Positions 35,782 to 47,600 of a DNA stretch of 64,000 bases are shown here, in pieces. The notes below the pieces were generated by a model that worked only from the letters and a program-made list of their open reading frames with translations, was not told where the DNA came from and ran no database searches. The translations under genes and the position numbers were made by a program. Numbering within the stretch: position 1 is the stretch's first letter; every line of letters begins with the position of its first letter. The stretch comes from Prosapia bicincta. Taxonomy: Eukaryota > Arthropoda > Insecta > Hemiptera > Cercopidae. Where the stretch lies: the NCBI GenBank assembly GCA_036971475.1, contig JBAIZL010000003.1, positions 107,117,570 to 107,181,569 on the forward strand. The letters are read 5' to 3'.

Positions 35782-37037
35782 TGATAAGTAAAAATTGTCG
35801 CTATGCTAAGTTTTCTATTGCTTTTCTTTCACAATAGACAGCGAAGAAATATTGACAGCAACATTGATGTTTTCACAACGGATAGTAGTTTGATATCGCT
35901 CACACAATTAGCCTAGCTCGTCTATAGTACAGTTTATTGCACGACGAACATAACTATTCATCAATACAGGACCAGTATAGCCTGCAAAGAGCACCATTTA
36001 CATGCTGAACTATCTCACGTACTAAACCATCTCACTACTAGATATGAAGTTGGGATTCAAGTGAAAATATGGAAAAATACTAATTACTTTAATAATAACA
36101 TTTTCCAAGCTATTTAATGATCGGAAATCGTATACGATTTTCAAAATACAGTCGTTAGATTAACGTAGGAGATTGTTTAAGAGGAAATATACGCAAACAT
36201 GAAGCACAACACAAACATTTTAAGCACGTAGTTCACTTTTGAGATTACATCATGCAATAATTATTATGATTCTAATTTTATTCCAATAATGTTATTTAAT
36301 AGAAAGAATAATTTTGTTACAAAACTTTGCTACAAGTATTTACACAACCTTTATGTACATTTCGCTAACACAGTTAGCATAATCAGAAGAGAACAAATAT
36401 AAACTAAATATGAATCAAAATATTTGTTTATTATTTAGAACATTGTTTTATAACTATTACTAGAAATATATGGACTTAGTCTTAGCTAGATGAAACTATA
36501 AAGACTTGTTGGCTGCGAAGAAAGGGGGCAACTATTGCAGGATTTAGACGCTACTCAAGGCTATATTTATTGTGCTTACTTATGCAAAACATGTCACCTA
36601 CATCTCAATCAGGGCGAAACCCTTGAACAATATCATGAAAACGATTTATTAACCCGGAGGATTGGTTACGTTACTGATGACGTAATCAGTATGACTTGAG
36701 CAGCTGATTCGGGTAGAACAAACTACCACGAAGCAAACACAAAGCACTGAAAACGTGTTGATACACCATACGAAGGGAGGGGGTATAAGTAAGGCATGCT
36801 ATGCTTAGGGCGCTTTTCTTTGCTTTTTCATCAAGAATGAATACATTTTCAATTCAGTAGCACGCTTGCTACACGGGATGTGCGCAGAGGCTCCGGAGAA
36901 CTTGACAATATACTGTTTATAATATATTGTGTATATTGTAAGGAACTTGTATTATAAATCCTGTTTTAACTTTTTTTTATAAATTTCCAGTGTTTTATGC
37001 ATTTTGTTGTGTTACTTAATTGTATGTCTAATTTTAC
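35781..37037. other. Non-coding stretch with one hammerhead
   Basis: Single-copy-looking DNA between the two duplicated segments. It contains a palindromic CTGATGACGTAATCAG near 36685 and the hammerhead listed separately. No gene seen. Confidence 0.5.
36347..36392 (-). ncRNA. Hammerhead ribozyme with G8 changed to T
   Basis: Minus strand reads CTGATTA (36386-36380), stem II GCTAAC-tgt-GTTAGC (6 perfect pairs), GAAA (36363-36360), palindromic stem III ATGTACAT, A17, and a short stem I CTT/AAG. One core base (G8) departs from consensus. Confidence 0.78.
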
Positions 37038-37144
37038 GTTGTTTTTCAGTTTTAGTCCCTTGAATACGTATTTTACGTATGTAATATTTAAAACATGTTC
37101 ATGTCAATAGATGCGTTACATATTAGGTTTTTTATAACTTTATT
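37038..37144. repeat. Segmental duplication copy B, left piece
   Basis: Corresponds to 33209-33316 (CCCTTGAATACGTATTTTACG and onward to ACTTTATT). The match stops exactly where the Jockey-type LINE tail begins. Confidence 0.92.
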
Positions 37145-37339
37145 ATTATTTTTTTTTTACCCGGGTCTGAGCCCCCAAAACCCGCCCAGCCCTCGTGGCA
37201 GCCAACCCCTAGCAAGCTACCGCCGTCTCACATGCGCATGCGGTTAGTATCCCTTTTTTTTCTTGACTTGGGAGCGGGTTTTAAACTGCCCAAAGCACTG
37301 CTACCTTAAGGTATATTGTACTTACCTCCCTGATCTAGT

Positions 37340-38155
37340 CAAATAGCCCCTTCCCTCTTATCAGGTTTAGGAGTTTTCTGACTAGTGTTTTACCTTCAGC
37401 ATCCTCTTCCAGAGCTGTGCTATCTCCAAAGAGGTTGAAGCGCCTCTCGGCAAGTGCTTCACATCTATAAATGATGTGTGTGTCGGTCTCCAGTTCTTGC
37501 CCGCATAATCTGCACACTGGTTCATCTTTGTAGATACCCATTTTATGCAGATGTTTCCTTAGTCTACCGTGTTCCGTGAGTAGACCTGTGGCTATCCTCA
37601 GTTCCTGCCTAGACAGATAGATGAGACTCTTCTGCAACCCCAAGGAAGGTTTCCCAAGGGTTAGCTTACTGTGTCTCATCCCTTCAGCCCTGATCCAGTG
37701 CTCACAGTGTCTTTCAGCCATCCACCTTTGCACTGCCATCTTGACCATGGATTTGGAAATACCTACCGCAGGCTCCGGTCCAATCAGGGGAGTCGAAGAC
37801 CCCTCTCTGGCCAGCGCATCTGCGGCTTCATTTCCAAGTATTCCCCTATGCCCTGGCACCCAACCTATCTTAATTTGATTGTGCCTTGCCAGGGCTTGTA
37901 GGTTATTTAGGCACTCCCTGACTATGGCCGAGGTGACCACATGTCCGTTTAGTGCCTTAATTGCTGCCTGACTGTCGGAGAAAATAGCAATCCGGGTCCC
38001 GTGTGTTCCCCTTCTCGCTATCTCTCCCAGACAGGCATTTATAGCATATATTTTTCGGCCTGAAAGACAGAGGTATGCCTCCCCAAGGAAAAAACTAGTT
38101 TTACCCTTGGGTTTTTACAATACACCCCCCGCTCCAGTGCCGAAGTCCATCTTGG
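37340..38155 (-). pseudogene. RNase H domain and Cys/His tail of the nested LINE
   Basis: RNase H signatures occur in order: WYTDGSKMDFGTGAGG (about 38170-38115), FSDSQAAIKALNG (about 37985-37945) and WVPGHRGILGNEAADALAREG (from about 37865), supplying the D...D...D residues of the family. A C-terminal CRLCGQELETDTHIIYRC knuckle follows (about 37510-37455). Frame breaks lie at a C6 run (38126-38131) and near an A-rich spot at 38060. It ends with stop at 37335. Confidence 0.88.
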
Positions 38156-39998
38156 AACCATCTGTGTACCAGATCTGAGCTCCCGATGTTAATGTCCCTG
38201 ACCATTCCATCATAGTATGGTGGGCCTGGTCAGGTGCAAACGTTCGAGTAATGTGGTCGCTGCCCATTTCCAAGACGGGTTCTTTGACCACGCACTCGAT
38301 ACTCATATGTCCCGAAACATCTGGGAGGTTAGCCCAGTTGTTCGAGTTGCGCAATCTCCATGCCGCCAGCCTCGCCTCTCCCCTAAGGACAAGCTCAAGG
38401 GGGGGGGGGTAGGTTAAGCATTACTTCCATTTCTGCACCAGGTGTAGTGGACATCGCTCCCAGTGTGCACAGACAAGCCAATCTCTGGATAAAGCTCAGT
38501 TGAGCTCTTGTCTGTGCCTGGTTGGCCTTTGTCCACCACACCAGAGCACCATAGGTAATCATAGGTCTTATCACCCTCAGATACATCCAGTGCATCATTG
38601 ATGGCTTCAGTCCCCATTTCTTACCCACCATTCTTCTCACTGTCATCAGTGTCCTTTTGGCCCTGTTAACTGTCCTCTCAAGATATAAGTTCCAGGTGAG
38701 TTTCCTGTCCATAGTAACTCCCAGGTACTTCACCTCCCCCACAAACTCAAAGTATTCACCAAACAAGCGAGGCATCCTGGTCGTCAGATCTTTTCGCTGT
38801 CTGGTAAAGTTAATAAGAGCAGTCTTTTTCGGATTTACCCTAAGGTTCTCCTTATTACACCACTCTTAAATCAGTCGTAGAGGATTTCTGATTACCTCAA
38901 GGACTGTATCAGGGAATCTGCCCAGGATCAGAACAACTATGTCGTCCGCATATCCCAGGCAGAAGTACCCCTGTTCATTCAGGAGTTCAATAAGGTTGTC
39001 AACCACTAGGCACCACAACAGAGGAGAGAGAACCCCCCCCCCCCTGTGCACAGCCCAGACTTGTCTCCGCCCTTCTGGCCTCCCCTGCCACCTCTACAGA
39101 AATGCTTCTGTTTGTCAACATGAAACTTATCCATCCACAAGTAGTCACATCCACTCCATGACGTTTTGCACCACTTACCATCGTCTCCACTGAGGGGTTA
39201 TTGAAAGCCCCTTCAATGTCGAGGAAGGCACCTATGGCACAGCCTTTCTTAGCGATCATATGCTCAATCCTACCAACCACTTGATGGAGAGCTCCCTCGC
39301 AGGATTTCCCCGTTTGATAAGCATACTGGTTCCAATGCAGTGGTTTTATGGCCAAAGCCCTCCCCCTAATATGCCTATCAACCAGTTTTTCAAGTCCCTT
39401 AAGAACAAAGGACATGAGTGTAATAGGTCTGTATCCTTTCCCTTCCGATTGGTTACCGGTGGGCTTAGGTATAAATACCACCTTACTAGATTTCCAGGCT
39501 GCCGGCACATGCCCTAGACCATTGCTTAGCCTGTAAAATTTAGTAAGTACCAGCACCAGCATATCCATTCCCTGCTGCATCAGCACAGGATAGATCCCAT
39601 CTGGACCTGGAGATTTGTAAGGTTTAAATGTGCCAATAGCCCATCTTACCCTTTGTGGAGTTACTATCCTCCTTGCCACTTCCCAGTCCTCCCTCTTATC
39701 ACATCTTGTAGAGAGTTTGGCAACTGGTTCAGTGTCTGCTCCTCCAAGTTTCCTCAGAGTACTGGAAGGGAAATGTGTTCTGATTAATTCTTCCACAGTT
39801 TCCCCTGCAGTTTTTGTTATATTTCCCAGTGGGGTTCTTAGCATCCCCACCGGGTTAACTGGGTCCTTAGAGAGCACTTTATGCAGTCGTGCCCCTTCCC
39901 GAGTTTTGTCAATCTCTTGACAAAACTCTTTCCAGGACTTCCTGCGTGCTTCTCTAATTGCCCTGTTGTATTCGGTTAGTGTTTTCCTATACTGACCC
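38156..39998 (-). pseudogene. Reverse transcriptase domain of the nested LINE
   Basis: RT motifs: KSPGPDGIYPVLMQ, KVVFIPKPTG, YRPITLMSFVLKGLEKLVDR, QYAYQTGKSCEGALHQV, GAFLDIEGAFNNPSVE and the catalytic GYADDIVVL (about 38965). Then VKYLGVTMDRKLTW and MITYGALVWW lead to the post-RT region ending near 38400. Breaks: a C12 run at 39033-39044, a TAA near 38867, and a G11 run at 38399-38409. The catalytic aspartates are present. Confidence 0.92.
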
Positions 39999-40731
39999 CA
40001 CTCCCCGTTCTTTTTTGCTCTAATAAAGAGTCTCCTGGTGGTCTTCCGAAGTTTGGCTAGCTTCTTGTTCCACAATGAGGGATCCCCTACTTTTCTCCCC
40101 TCACTGAGAGGGCAGTTATCAGTAAAGGATTCTACTATAGCCTCGCCAACCAATGTGGCAGAGTCTTCTAGCTCTCTCCTCCCACCATACTCCAATTCAG
40201 CCTCCTCAATCCGAACACCCAGGACCCTCCTGTCGGAGTCCCAGTCTGTTCTTCTTGGATCCCTGGTTGGCCGAAACATGGCTAGATTTAGGGAGATATC
40301 ATACCTAATATGTCTGTGGTCAGAAGAAGATGGTTCATCCGACACATGCCAGTTTAGTACATACCTAGCTATCTGGTTCGATGCCACCGTAATGTCCAGG
40401 ACATCCTGTCTGGCTCTAGTGACAAACGTCGGCTCTTCCCCCTGATTTAAGACTAGTAAATTCTTAGAGCTAAGATAAGCTAAAAGTTCCTCACCTCTAG
40501 TGTTGGTACCTGTACTTCCCCACGAAGTGTGATGGGAGTTAGCATCCATCCCCACCAGCAGCTCCTCATCGACAGCCCCGCAGTGCTCGACCAGCCTCCT
40601 CAGCTCTTGTGTTGGTAGAGTCCCCGCGTAGTCAAAGGGGAGATATGCAGTGGCCAGGTTCAGCCTCTTCATCCCCCCCCTCCGCCCGCAGCTCCATCTT
40701 CACTGCTATCAAGTCCCTGCAGCAGAAGTCC
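39999..40731 (-). pseudogene. APE-type endonuclease domain of the nested LINE, 5'-truncated
   Basis: CRDLIAVKMELRAEGG opens the surviving part, then TAYLPFDYAG, VGMDANSHHTSWGS, GEEPTFVTRARQDVLDITV and SDEPSSSDHRHI. These correspond to the mid and C-terminal catalytic motifs (DAN and SDH) of apurinic-type LINE endonucleases. The first third of the domain is missing at the target-duplication boundary. A frame break falls in the C8 run at 40673-40680. The longer frame crossing 40731 upstream is a chimera with the Jockey 3' UTR. Confidence 0.9.
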
Positions 40732-41183
40732 GTTAGTATCCCTACCACGAGTGAAGGAAACGGGATTGATTGCCCATGTACCAAGCTCATAAGCTCTTTC
40801 CATGGAGAATCAGGAGATAGTGTAATGAAAGAGTACGGTAAGTGTCGCGCTAAGAGCGGGATGAAAAAACCTGGCAAGAAAGAAACCCTGCCAGGAAAGA
40901 TCCCGCGACAGATCATGCAGGAACCCTGGAGGCTTGGATCACCTTATGCTAAGGAATAAGGAGAGGTATTACCTTGCAAATACCTTGTTAGTGAGTCTAT
41001 GGCAGGAATGACATGCACCTCTTCTTCTGATGCCTTTTCGAAACTGAAAAGGCATGCAATCAAATTAGTACTTCCGTTGGGGCTAAGCTGTGGCCCTGGA
41101 GATGTGCCCCTGTGTCACCTGGAACATAACTGTGAATAAGAATTTATTAGTATATATTTTTTATTTTGGTGGTATGGTGTGAG

Positions 41184-42248
41184 CTAGGCGGTCAGTAAGG
41201 ACAGCGGCCGTCTGTGTGTGTCGAGGGTGGGGTCATATCTATCCAGTGAGGAAATGAGTGTTGATGTTGTATGTGCGTGAACCTGTTTGTAGAACTTTGT
41301 TGCTAAGTGTCGGAGGCGTTGTTTGATGAAAGACACTTTTAAGTCAGTGTGAAGCAGTTTTAATCTTGTACATCTAGGTGCCTTCGTGATTATTCGCAAA
41401 ACCTTGTTTTGGAATAACTGTAGTCTGCGTGTGCGTGTGTTACCTGCATGGCCCCAGACGGGCGATGCGTAAGTGAGTATGCTGCGCAACATAGATACGT
41501 ATATAGTAGTGAACGCCCGTAGTGAAAGTGGGCTTGTTCTGTTAAGCATAGGGTATAGTTGTGTTAATCTAATTGTTGCTTTTTTTAACGTGTTGGTAAT
41601 GTGAGGGTCCCAAGTCAGACCTCTGTCGAGTATGACTCCCAGATATTTGATCTGGCTCCCCCAGTGAATGTCCTCGCCTAATAGTTTTAGTGGTGCGTTG
41701 AGTTGGTGTGTCCTACGTTTGGAGAGAAGCAAAGCCTGGCACTTGGCCACGTTCACCCTGACTCTCCAGTAGCTCAGCCATGATTCTAGCACTGTAAGGT
41801 GGTCCTGTAAATATAAGTGTATTAGATGTGGTTTCCATGACTGAGCGGATAACGCGGTGTCATTTGCAAATATGGCCACTTGTGTGTTGAGTGTTGTCGG
41901 TATGTCGTTGATGTAGATGTTGAACAATACGGGCCCAATAATTGAGCCCTGAGGGACTCCGGCCCGTATAGTCCGTAGTGTAGATTGAGCTTGATCTACA
42001 TCAACCCTAAACTTACGGTTGGACAGGTATGAGCTAACTAGGTGTATGAGCCCGTCTGGAAAACCATAGTGACGAAGTTTCCCTAAGAGCCCGATGTGCC
42101 AGACCCGGTCACAGGCCTTTTCAATGTCCAGGAAGACTACCCCAGTCGAGCAGTAATTGTCGAAACCCTTGGTTGCATGCTCCACCACTCTCATCAGCTG
42201 ATGCGTAGCCGAGTGTTTTGTCCTAAAGCTAAATTGCTCTGGTCTCAG
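41184..42248 (-). pseudogene. Jockey-type reverse transcriptase, 5'-truncated
   Basis: A 336-codon open frame covers RT from motif A on: VVFLDIEKACDRVWHIGLL, LSNRKFRVDVDQAQSTLRTI, AGVPQGSIIGPVLFNIYIND, then the catalytic box IFANDTALS, where the first Asp of the usual F-A-D-D is Asn. IKYLGVILDRGLTWDPHI, ILTYASPVWGHAGNTRTRRL and a C-terminal tail follow. It matches the plus-strand copy at 24060-24900 closely. Upstream RT parts and endonuclease are missing. The Asp-to-Asn change would abolish polymerase activity. Confidence 0.92.
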
Positions 42249-44642
42249 CGTGCGAAATCATGTAGAAGCGCATTCTGTTAGTGATTCAATGAACTACTAA
42301 AGACAAAACCCAAATTTATAATTGTTGCTTAGAAACGGACTTTTTTCAGAACATATTATTAAGTTTTTGTTAACACTCATTGTCTTCCTGTAATTGACGA
42401 CATGTATGGAAGAAGTGGTAAAAATCCATTCCTAAGCATGGCATCTCTGCCAGGAGGATTTCGTTAGGTTAAAAATTTTTAACATTTTTTCCGCACTACA
42501 AAGCTCAGTCTTTGTGTAAGATTATTTTGTTTTATTTATAACAAAATCCGAACTTTTTGTAATTATTACCGCAATTATCCAAGTAATAAAAGCGTTCCGG
42601 TTTCGATTCCAGACACGTATAAATACTTTTTTTTGTCCGCAAATAATGTTATACTTTTTCGACTTTAGAATTAAACCTTAGATAGTGTCCCACAATACGG
42701 CACATGGTTTAAGAAATTGTATTTATACCGAAATTTTCTTTGTTAATAAATTCAACAATTGACCATTATCTTTGCTTCTCTTATAATCATTTATTCTTAC
42801 ATTTTTCTGTTCTCTTCCTTCAATAATCTTATGGTATTAATTTGTATAAAATACCTTCTGTGTTCCATGTTTTAAAACGAAACAAAAAGTTTAAAATAAT
42901 TTGGAATATGTGGGAGTGTAAAGTGTAAATTTACCAGTCTTTTTTCTTTTTATAATCATAGAGAAATGATAAATGGAAAATGTTTTAAAAAAATCATTAA
43001 AAAGATATATGTTGTATTTTATTATATTTCCTTTAGAAGTACATTTTTTCAATTTAATTGTTGAGCTATGTTTTAGAGAAATGTATTTCTTCATTGAATT
43101 TGCAATTGTAAATGGTAATATACGGAAGAATAAATAGTCTTCAACATCGCTCAACGCGACGCTGAAATAATATTTTTGTATAATTTATTTGGAAATAAGG
43201 GTTGATTTTACTCGCGTTCCTATATTCTTATCTACAAATGCATATTTTCTAATTTTATATTCGGAACGTAATTTTTGTGGCTGTTAAGAATGCAAATAAA
43301 TGGAAGAGCGGTCAGGAAAGTAGCTACAAACATCTGGGAAATGTCGCGCTTACAGAAGTAAACCTTTTTATATTATTTCTAATTTTACTTACAACTACAA
43401 CTAGTAAAGGTTTTGCATTAGCACATTTAGCATCTGGGTAAATATGTTTTTAACTTAAGGAATTCTTAAGTATAAAAAGTTTAACAACATACTTCATGAA
43501 TGGTCTAGCCACGCTCGCTTATACCCGCTGAATGTGGGATTCCTATTTGAACAGGTAAGCAACTATCTTCGAACCTTACTTTCCCCGATGTGTTCAGTAA
43601 CATGGGGTCTGCTATTTACCTTCCTTGCTTACATATCTAACTAAGCGTTACAAAGGGAATTTAGTATTTTTATTTTACAATTCGGCACTCATACTTACAC
43701 TAGGGAGATTAAATGTGGTAAATTCGTTTTACTAGTTATAATTTTCAAAGTAAACACTCCATTGCCCGCTTCTCAGTATTAATGGAAACAAAATACAACT
43801 CTTTAAAAAACTATTAAATAATAAAAACAACGAAGATTATTTTTTAAAATTTTCCCCTTGGAGCTTAATGCAAACTGATTTCTATTACAACAACCGGGAA
43901 CATACCAACTGGTGGACACGGGTGCACAACTCTTTTAGATTGTTAACACTAACCTTTACATGTATTAACCTCACTAAACATTGGTAGAATAACGATGGAT
44001 GTTGAACACTAACCTCATTTTATCCTTACTCAAGATAACTTGAACCAACCTAATCTAGAAGAATCACTACCCCCTTGCTTTGAATGTTACTTTACTGTTG
44101 AAACTAACTTAACCTAACCTAAATTGTATCTACCTTGAGGGGAAACCTTGAGGGCATCAACAGAGCCACGTTTAGAGACGCATCAGCACATTCAAGTTGT
44201 TATATGTCGCACTCAGTCCCTTCAAAATAACATTTATTTGTGTATTAGCAAGGGCTTACTCCACATTTTTTCAACTCTCCTCTACATCTCTTCATTTCTG
44301 ATTAGAGGGGTGAAGTTGTTAATTCAACCCTCCTCTTCTATTTCGATGGCACACGTAGTTAGAGAGTTTCCTCTTCATAGAGTTACAATTGCATTTTATA
44401 ACTGCATTTTGTCCTGATTCTCATGAGATATAGACATATACACGAGGGCAAACACACACAAACGCACACACACATTGCAGGGCACCCCTTAGAGAATATG
44501 GAGATATAAGGGTCGTCATAATCAGGGGACTAGAAGGTTATTGCGCGTAAAATAGGAAATCAAACCTAAAGAACTAGTCCGCTAACCAGGTATTGTAGGA
44601 GAGGAGTCTAGGATTCCAGATGGTCTGTGATGCCAGGCAGCA
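42249..44642. repeat. Segmental duplication copy B, right piece
   Basis: Direct near-identical copy of 33318-35711. Similarity ends in CA repeats at 44642-44684, after which the satellite begins. Confidence 0.95.
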
Positions 44643-44684
44643 CGGACACACACACACACACATACACACACACACATACACATA
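44642..44684. repeat. (CA)n microsatellite
   Basis: CA/CATA run at the junction between the duplicated segment and the satellite. Confidence 0.93.
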
Positions 44685-47600
44685 CGTTCGATAACGGTAC
44701 AAGACACAACCACTCCAAAACCTCCCGAGTGATCATTTTATATATTTTTTTGCCTTCTGACAATTTTACCCCAATTTACCAATTTCCTACTCTCGTAGAG
44801 CAACAACCGAGCATCCCCATTTAATATTGTAGGCGGTATTGGACTCAGCACCCTCCAAAACACTACGTATGATGATTTTTTAGTTTTTTTTTGCTTTCTC
44901 ACAATTATACCCCAATTCATTATTTGCTACTTCCATAGAGGGTTACCCGTGTATTCCCATTGACGTTCGATAACGGTGAAAGACTCAGCACAATTAAAAC
45001 CCACCCGAATGATCATTTTCAATTGTTTTTTTGCCTTCTGATAATTGTACCCCAATTCACCTCATTTCTACTCCCGTTGAGCCACATCCGTGCATTCCCA
45101 ATTAATATGGAAGACAGTATTGGACTCAGCTACCTCCGAAACACTACGATTGATCATATTCTAGCTTTGTTTTGCCTTCTCACATTTATACTCCAATTCA
45201 TCATTTGCTACTCCCATAGAGGATCACCCGTATATCCCCATTGACGTTCGATAACGGTACAAGACACAGCACACTCCAAAACCTCCCGAGTGATCATTTT
45301 ATATATTTGTTTTTGCCTTCTGTCAATTTTACCCCAATTTACCAATTTCCTACTCTCGTAGAGCAACAACCGAGAATCCCCATTTAATATTGTAGGCGGT
45401 ATTGGACTCAGCACCCTCCAAAACACTACGTTTGATCATTTTCTAGTTTTTTTTTGCTTTCTCACAATTATACCCCAATTCATTATTTGCTACTCCCATA
45501 GAGGGTTACCCGTGTATTCCCATTGACGTTCGATAACGGTGAAAGACTCAGCACCATTAAAACCCACCCGAATGATCATTTTCAATTGTTTTTTTGCCTT
45601 CTGACAATTGTACCCCAATTCACCCCTTTTCTACTCCCGTAGAGCCACATCCGTGAATTCCCAATTAATATGGAAGACAGTATTGGACTCAGTTACCTCC
45701 AAAACACTACGATTGATCATATTCTAGCTTTGTTTTGCCTTCTCACATTTATACTCCAATTCATCATTTGCTACTCCCATAGAGGATCACCCGTATATCC
45801 CCATTGACGTTCGATAACGGTACAAGAGACAGCACACTCCAAAACCTCCCGAGTGATCATTTTATATATATTTTTTTGCCTTCTGACAATTTTACCCCAA
45901 TTTACCAATTTCCTACTCTCGTAGAGCAACAACCGAGCATCCCCATTTAATATTGTAGGCGGTATTGGACTCAGCACCCTCCAAAACACTACGTTTGATC
46001 ATTTTCTAGTTTTTTTTTGTTTTCTCACAATTATACCCCAATTCATTATTTGCTACTCCCATAGAGGGTCACCCGTGTATCCCCATTGACGTTCGATAAC
46101 TGTGAAAGACTCAGCACCATTAAAACCCACCCGAATGATCATTTTCAATTGTTTTTTTGCCTTCTGACAATTGTATCCCAATTCACCCCTTTTCTACTCC
46201 CGTAGAGCCACATCCGTGCATTCCCGATTAATATGGAAGACAGTATTGGACTCAGCTACCTCCAAAACACTACGATTGATCATATTCTAGCTTTGTTTGG
46301 CCTTCTCACATTTATACTCCAATTCATCATTTGCTACTCCCATAGAGGATCACCCGTATATCCCCATTGACGTTCGATAACGGTACAAGACACAGCACAC
46401 TCCAAAACCTCCCGAGTGATCATTTCATATATTTTTTTTTGCCTTCTGACAATTTTACCCCAATTTACCAATTTCCTACTCTCGTAGAGCAACAACCGAG
46501 CATCCCCATTTAATATTGTAGGCGGTATTGGACTCAGCACCCTCCAAAACACTACGTTTGATCATTTTCTAGCTTTGTTTTGCTTTCTCACAATTATAAT
46601 CCAATTCATCATTTGCTACTCCCATAGAGGATCACCCGTGCATCTCCATTGACGTTCGATAACGGTACAAGACACAACCACTCCAAAACCTCCCGAGTGA
46701 TCATTTTATATATATGTTTTGCCTTCTGACAATTTTACCCCAATTTACCAATTTCCTACTCTCGTAGAGCAACAACCGAGCATCCCCATTTAATATTGTA
46801 GGCGGTATTGGACTCAGCACCCTCCAAAACACTACGTTTGATCATTTTCTAGCTATGTTTTGCTTTCTCACAATTATAATCCAATTCATCATTTGCTACT
46901 CCCATAGAGGATCACCCGTGCATCTCCATTGATGTTCGATAACGGTACAAGACACAACCACTCCAAAACCTCCCGAGTGATCATTTTATATATTTGTTTT
47001 GTCTTCTGACAATTTTACCCAAATTTACCAATTTCCTACTCTCGTAGAGCAACAACCGAGCATCCCCATTTAATATTGTAGGCGGTATTGGACTCAGCAC
47101 CCTCCAAAACACTACGTTTGATCATTTTCTATTTTTTTTTGCTTTCTCACAATTATACCCCAATTCATTATTTGCTACTCCCATAGAGGGTTACCCGTGT
47201 ATTCCCATTGACGTTCGATAACGGTGAAAGACTCAGCACAATTAAAACCCACCCGAATGATCATTTTCAATTGTTTTTTTACCTTCTGACAATTGTACCC
47301 CAATTCACCCCTTTTCTACTCCCGTAGAGCCACATCCGTGCATTCCCGATTAATATGGAAGACGGTATTGGACTCAGCTATCTCCAAAACACTACGATTG
47401 ATCATATTCTACCTTTGTTTTGCCTTCTCACATTTATAATCCAATTCATCATTTGCTACTCCCATAGAGGATCACCCGTGCATCTCCATTGATGTTCGAT
47501 AACAGTACAAGACACAACCACTCCAAAACCTCCCGAGTGATCATTTTATATATTTGTTTTGCCTTCTGACAATTTTACCCCAATTTACCAATTTCCTACT

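Larger units (their letters stand above)
37255..40731 (-). mobile_element. EN-RT-RNase H LINE nested in the Jockey 3' UTR
   Basis: A 3.5-kb minus-strand element bounded by 12-bp direct repeats GTTAGTATCCCT (37243-37254 and 40732-40743). The pre-insertion site, AGGGATACTAAC on the other strand, is intact at 25187-25198. The 3' end is an A-rich run (T run at 37255-37261 on plus). The domain order EN, RT, RNase H and a Cys/His tail places it in the RNase H-bearing I superfamily; the finer clade (LOA or R1-like) is a guess. Confidence 0.92.
37145..42248 (-). mobile_element. Jockey-type LINE interrupted by a second LINE
   Basis: Minus-strand insertion in copy B of the segmental duplication. It comprises a 5'-truncated RT region (42248-41184), a 3' UTR (41183-40744), a nested LINE (40731-37255) and the rest of the 3' UTR (37242-37145) ending in an A-rich tail with TAATAATAA. 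Copy A gives the pre-insertion sequence ACTTTATT-T-CGTGCGAAATC. The insertion replaces one T, with no target duplication. Confidence 0.9.

Noticed and set aside
36680..36700. CTGATGACGTAATCAG as a hammerhead
   Set aside because: It is a simple palindrome; no GAAA or stem III follows in register.
37145..42248. A single novel retroelement with two reverse transcriptases
   Set aside because: The 12-bp direct repeats at 37243 and 40732 and the empty site at 25187 show one LINE inserted in another.
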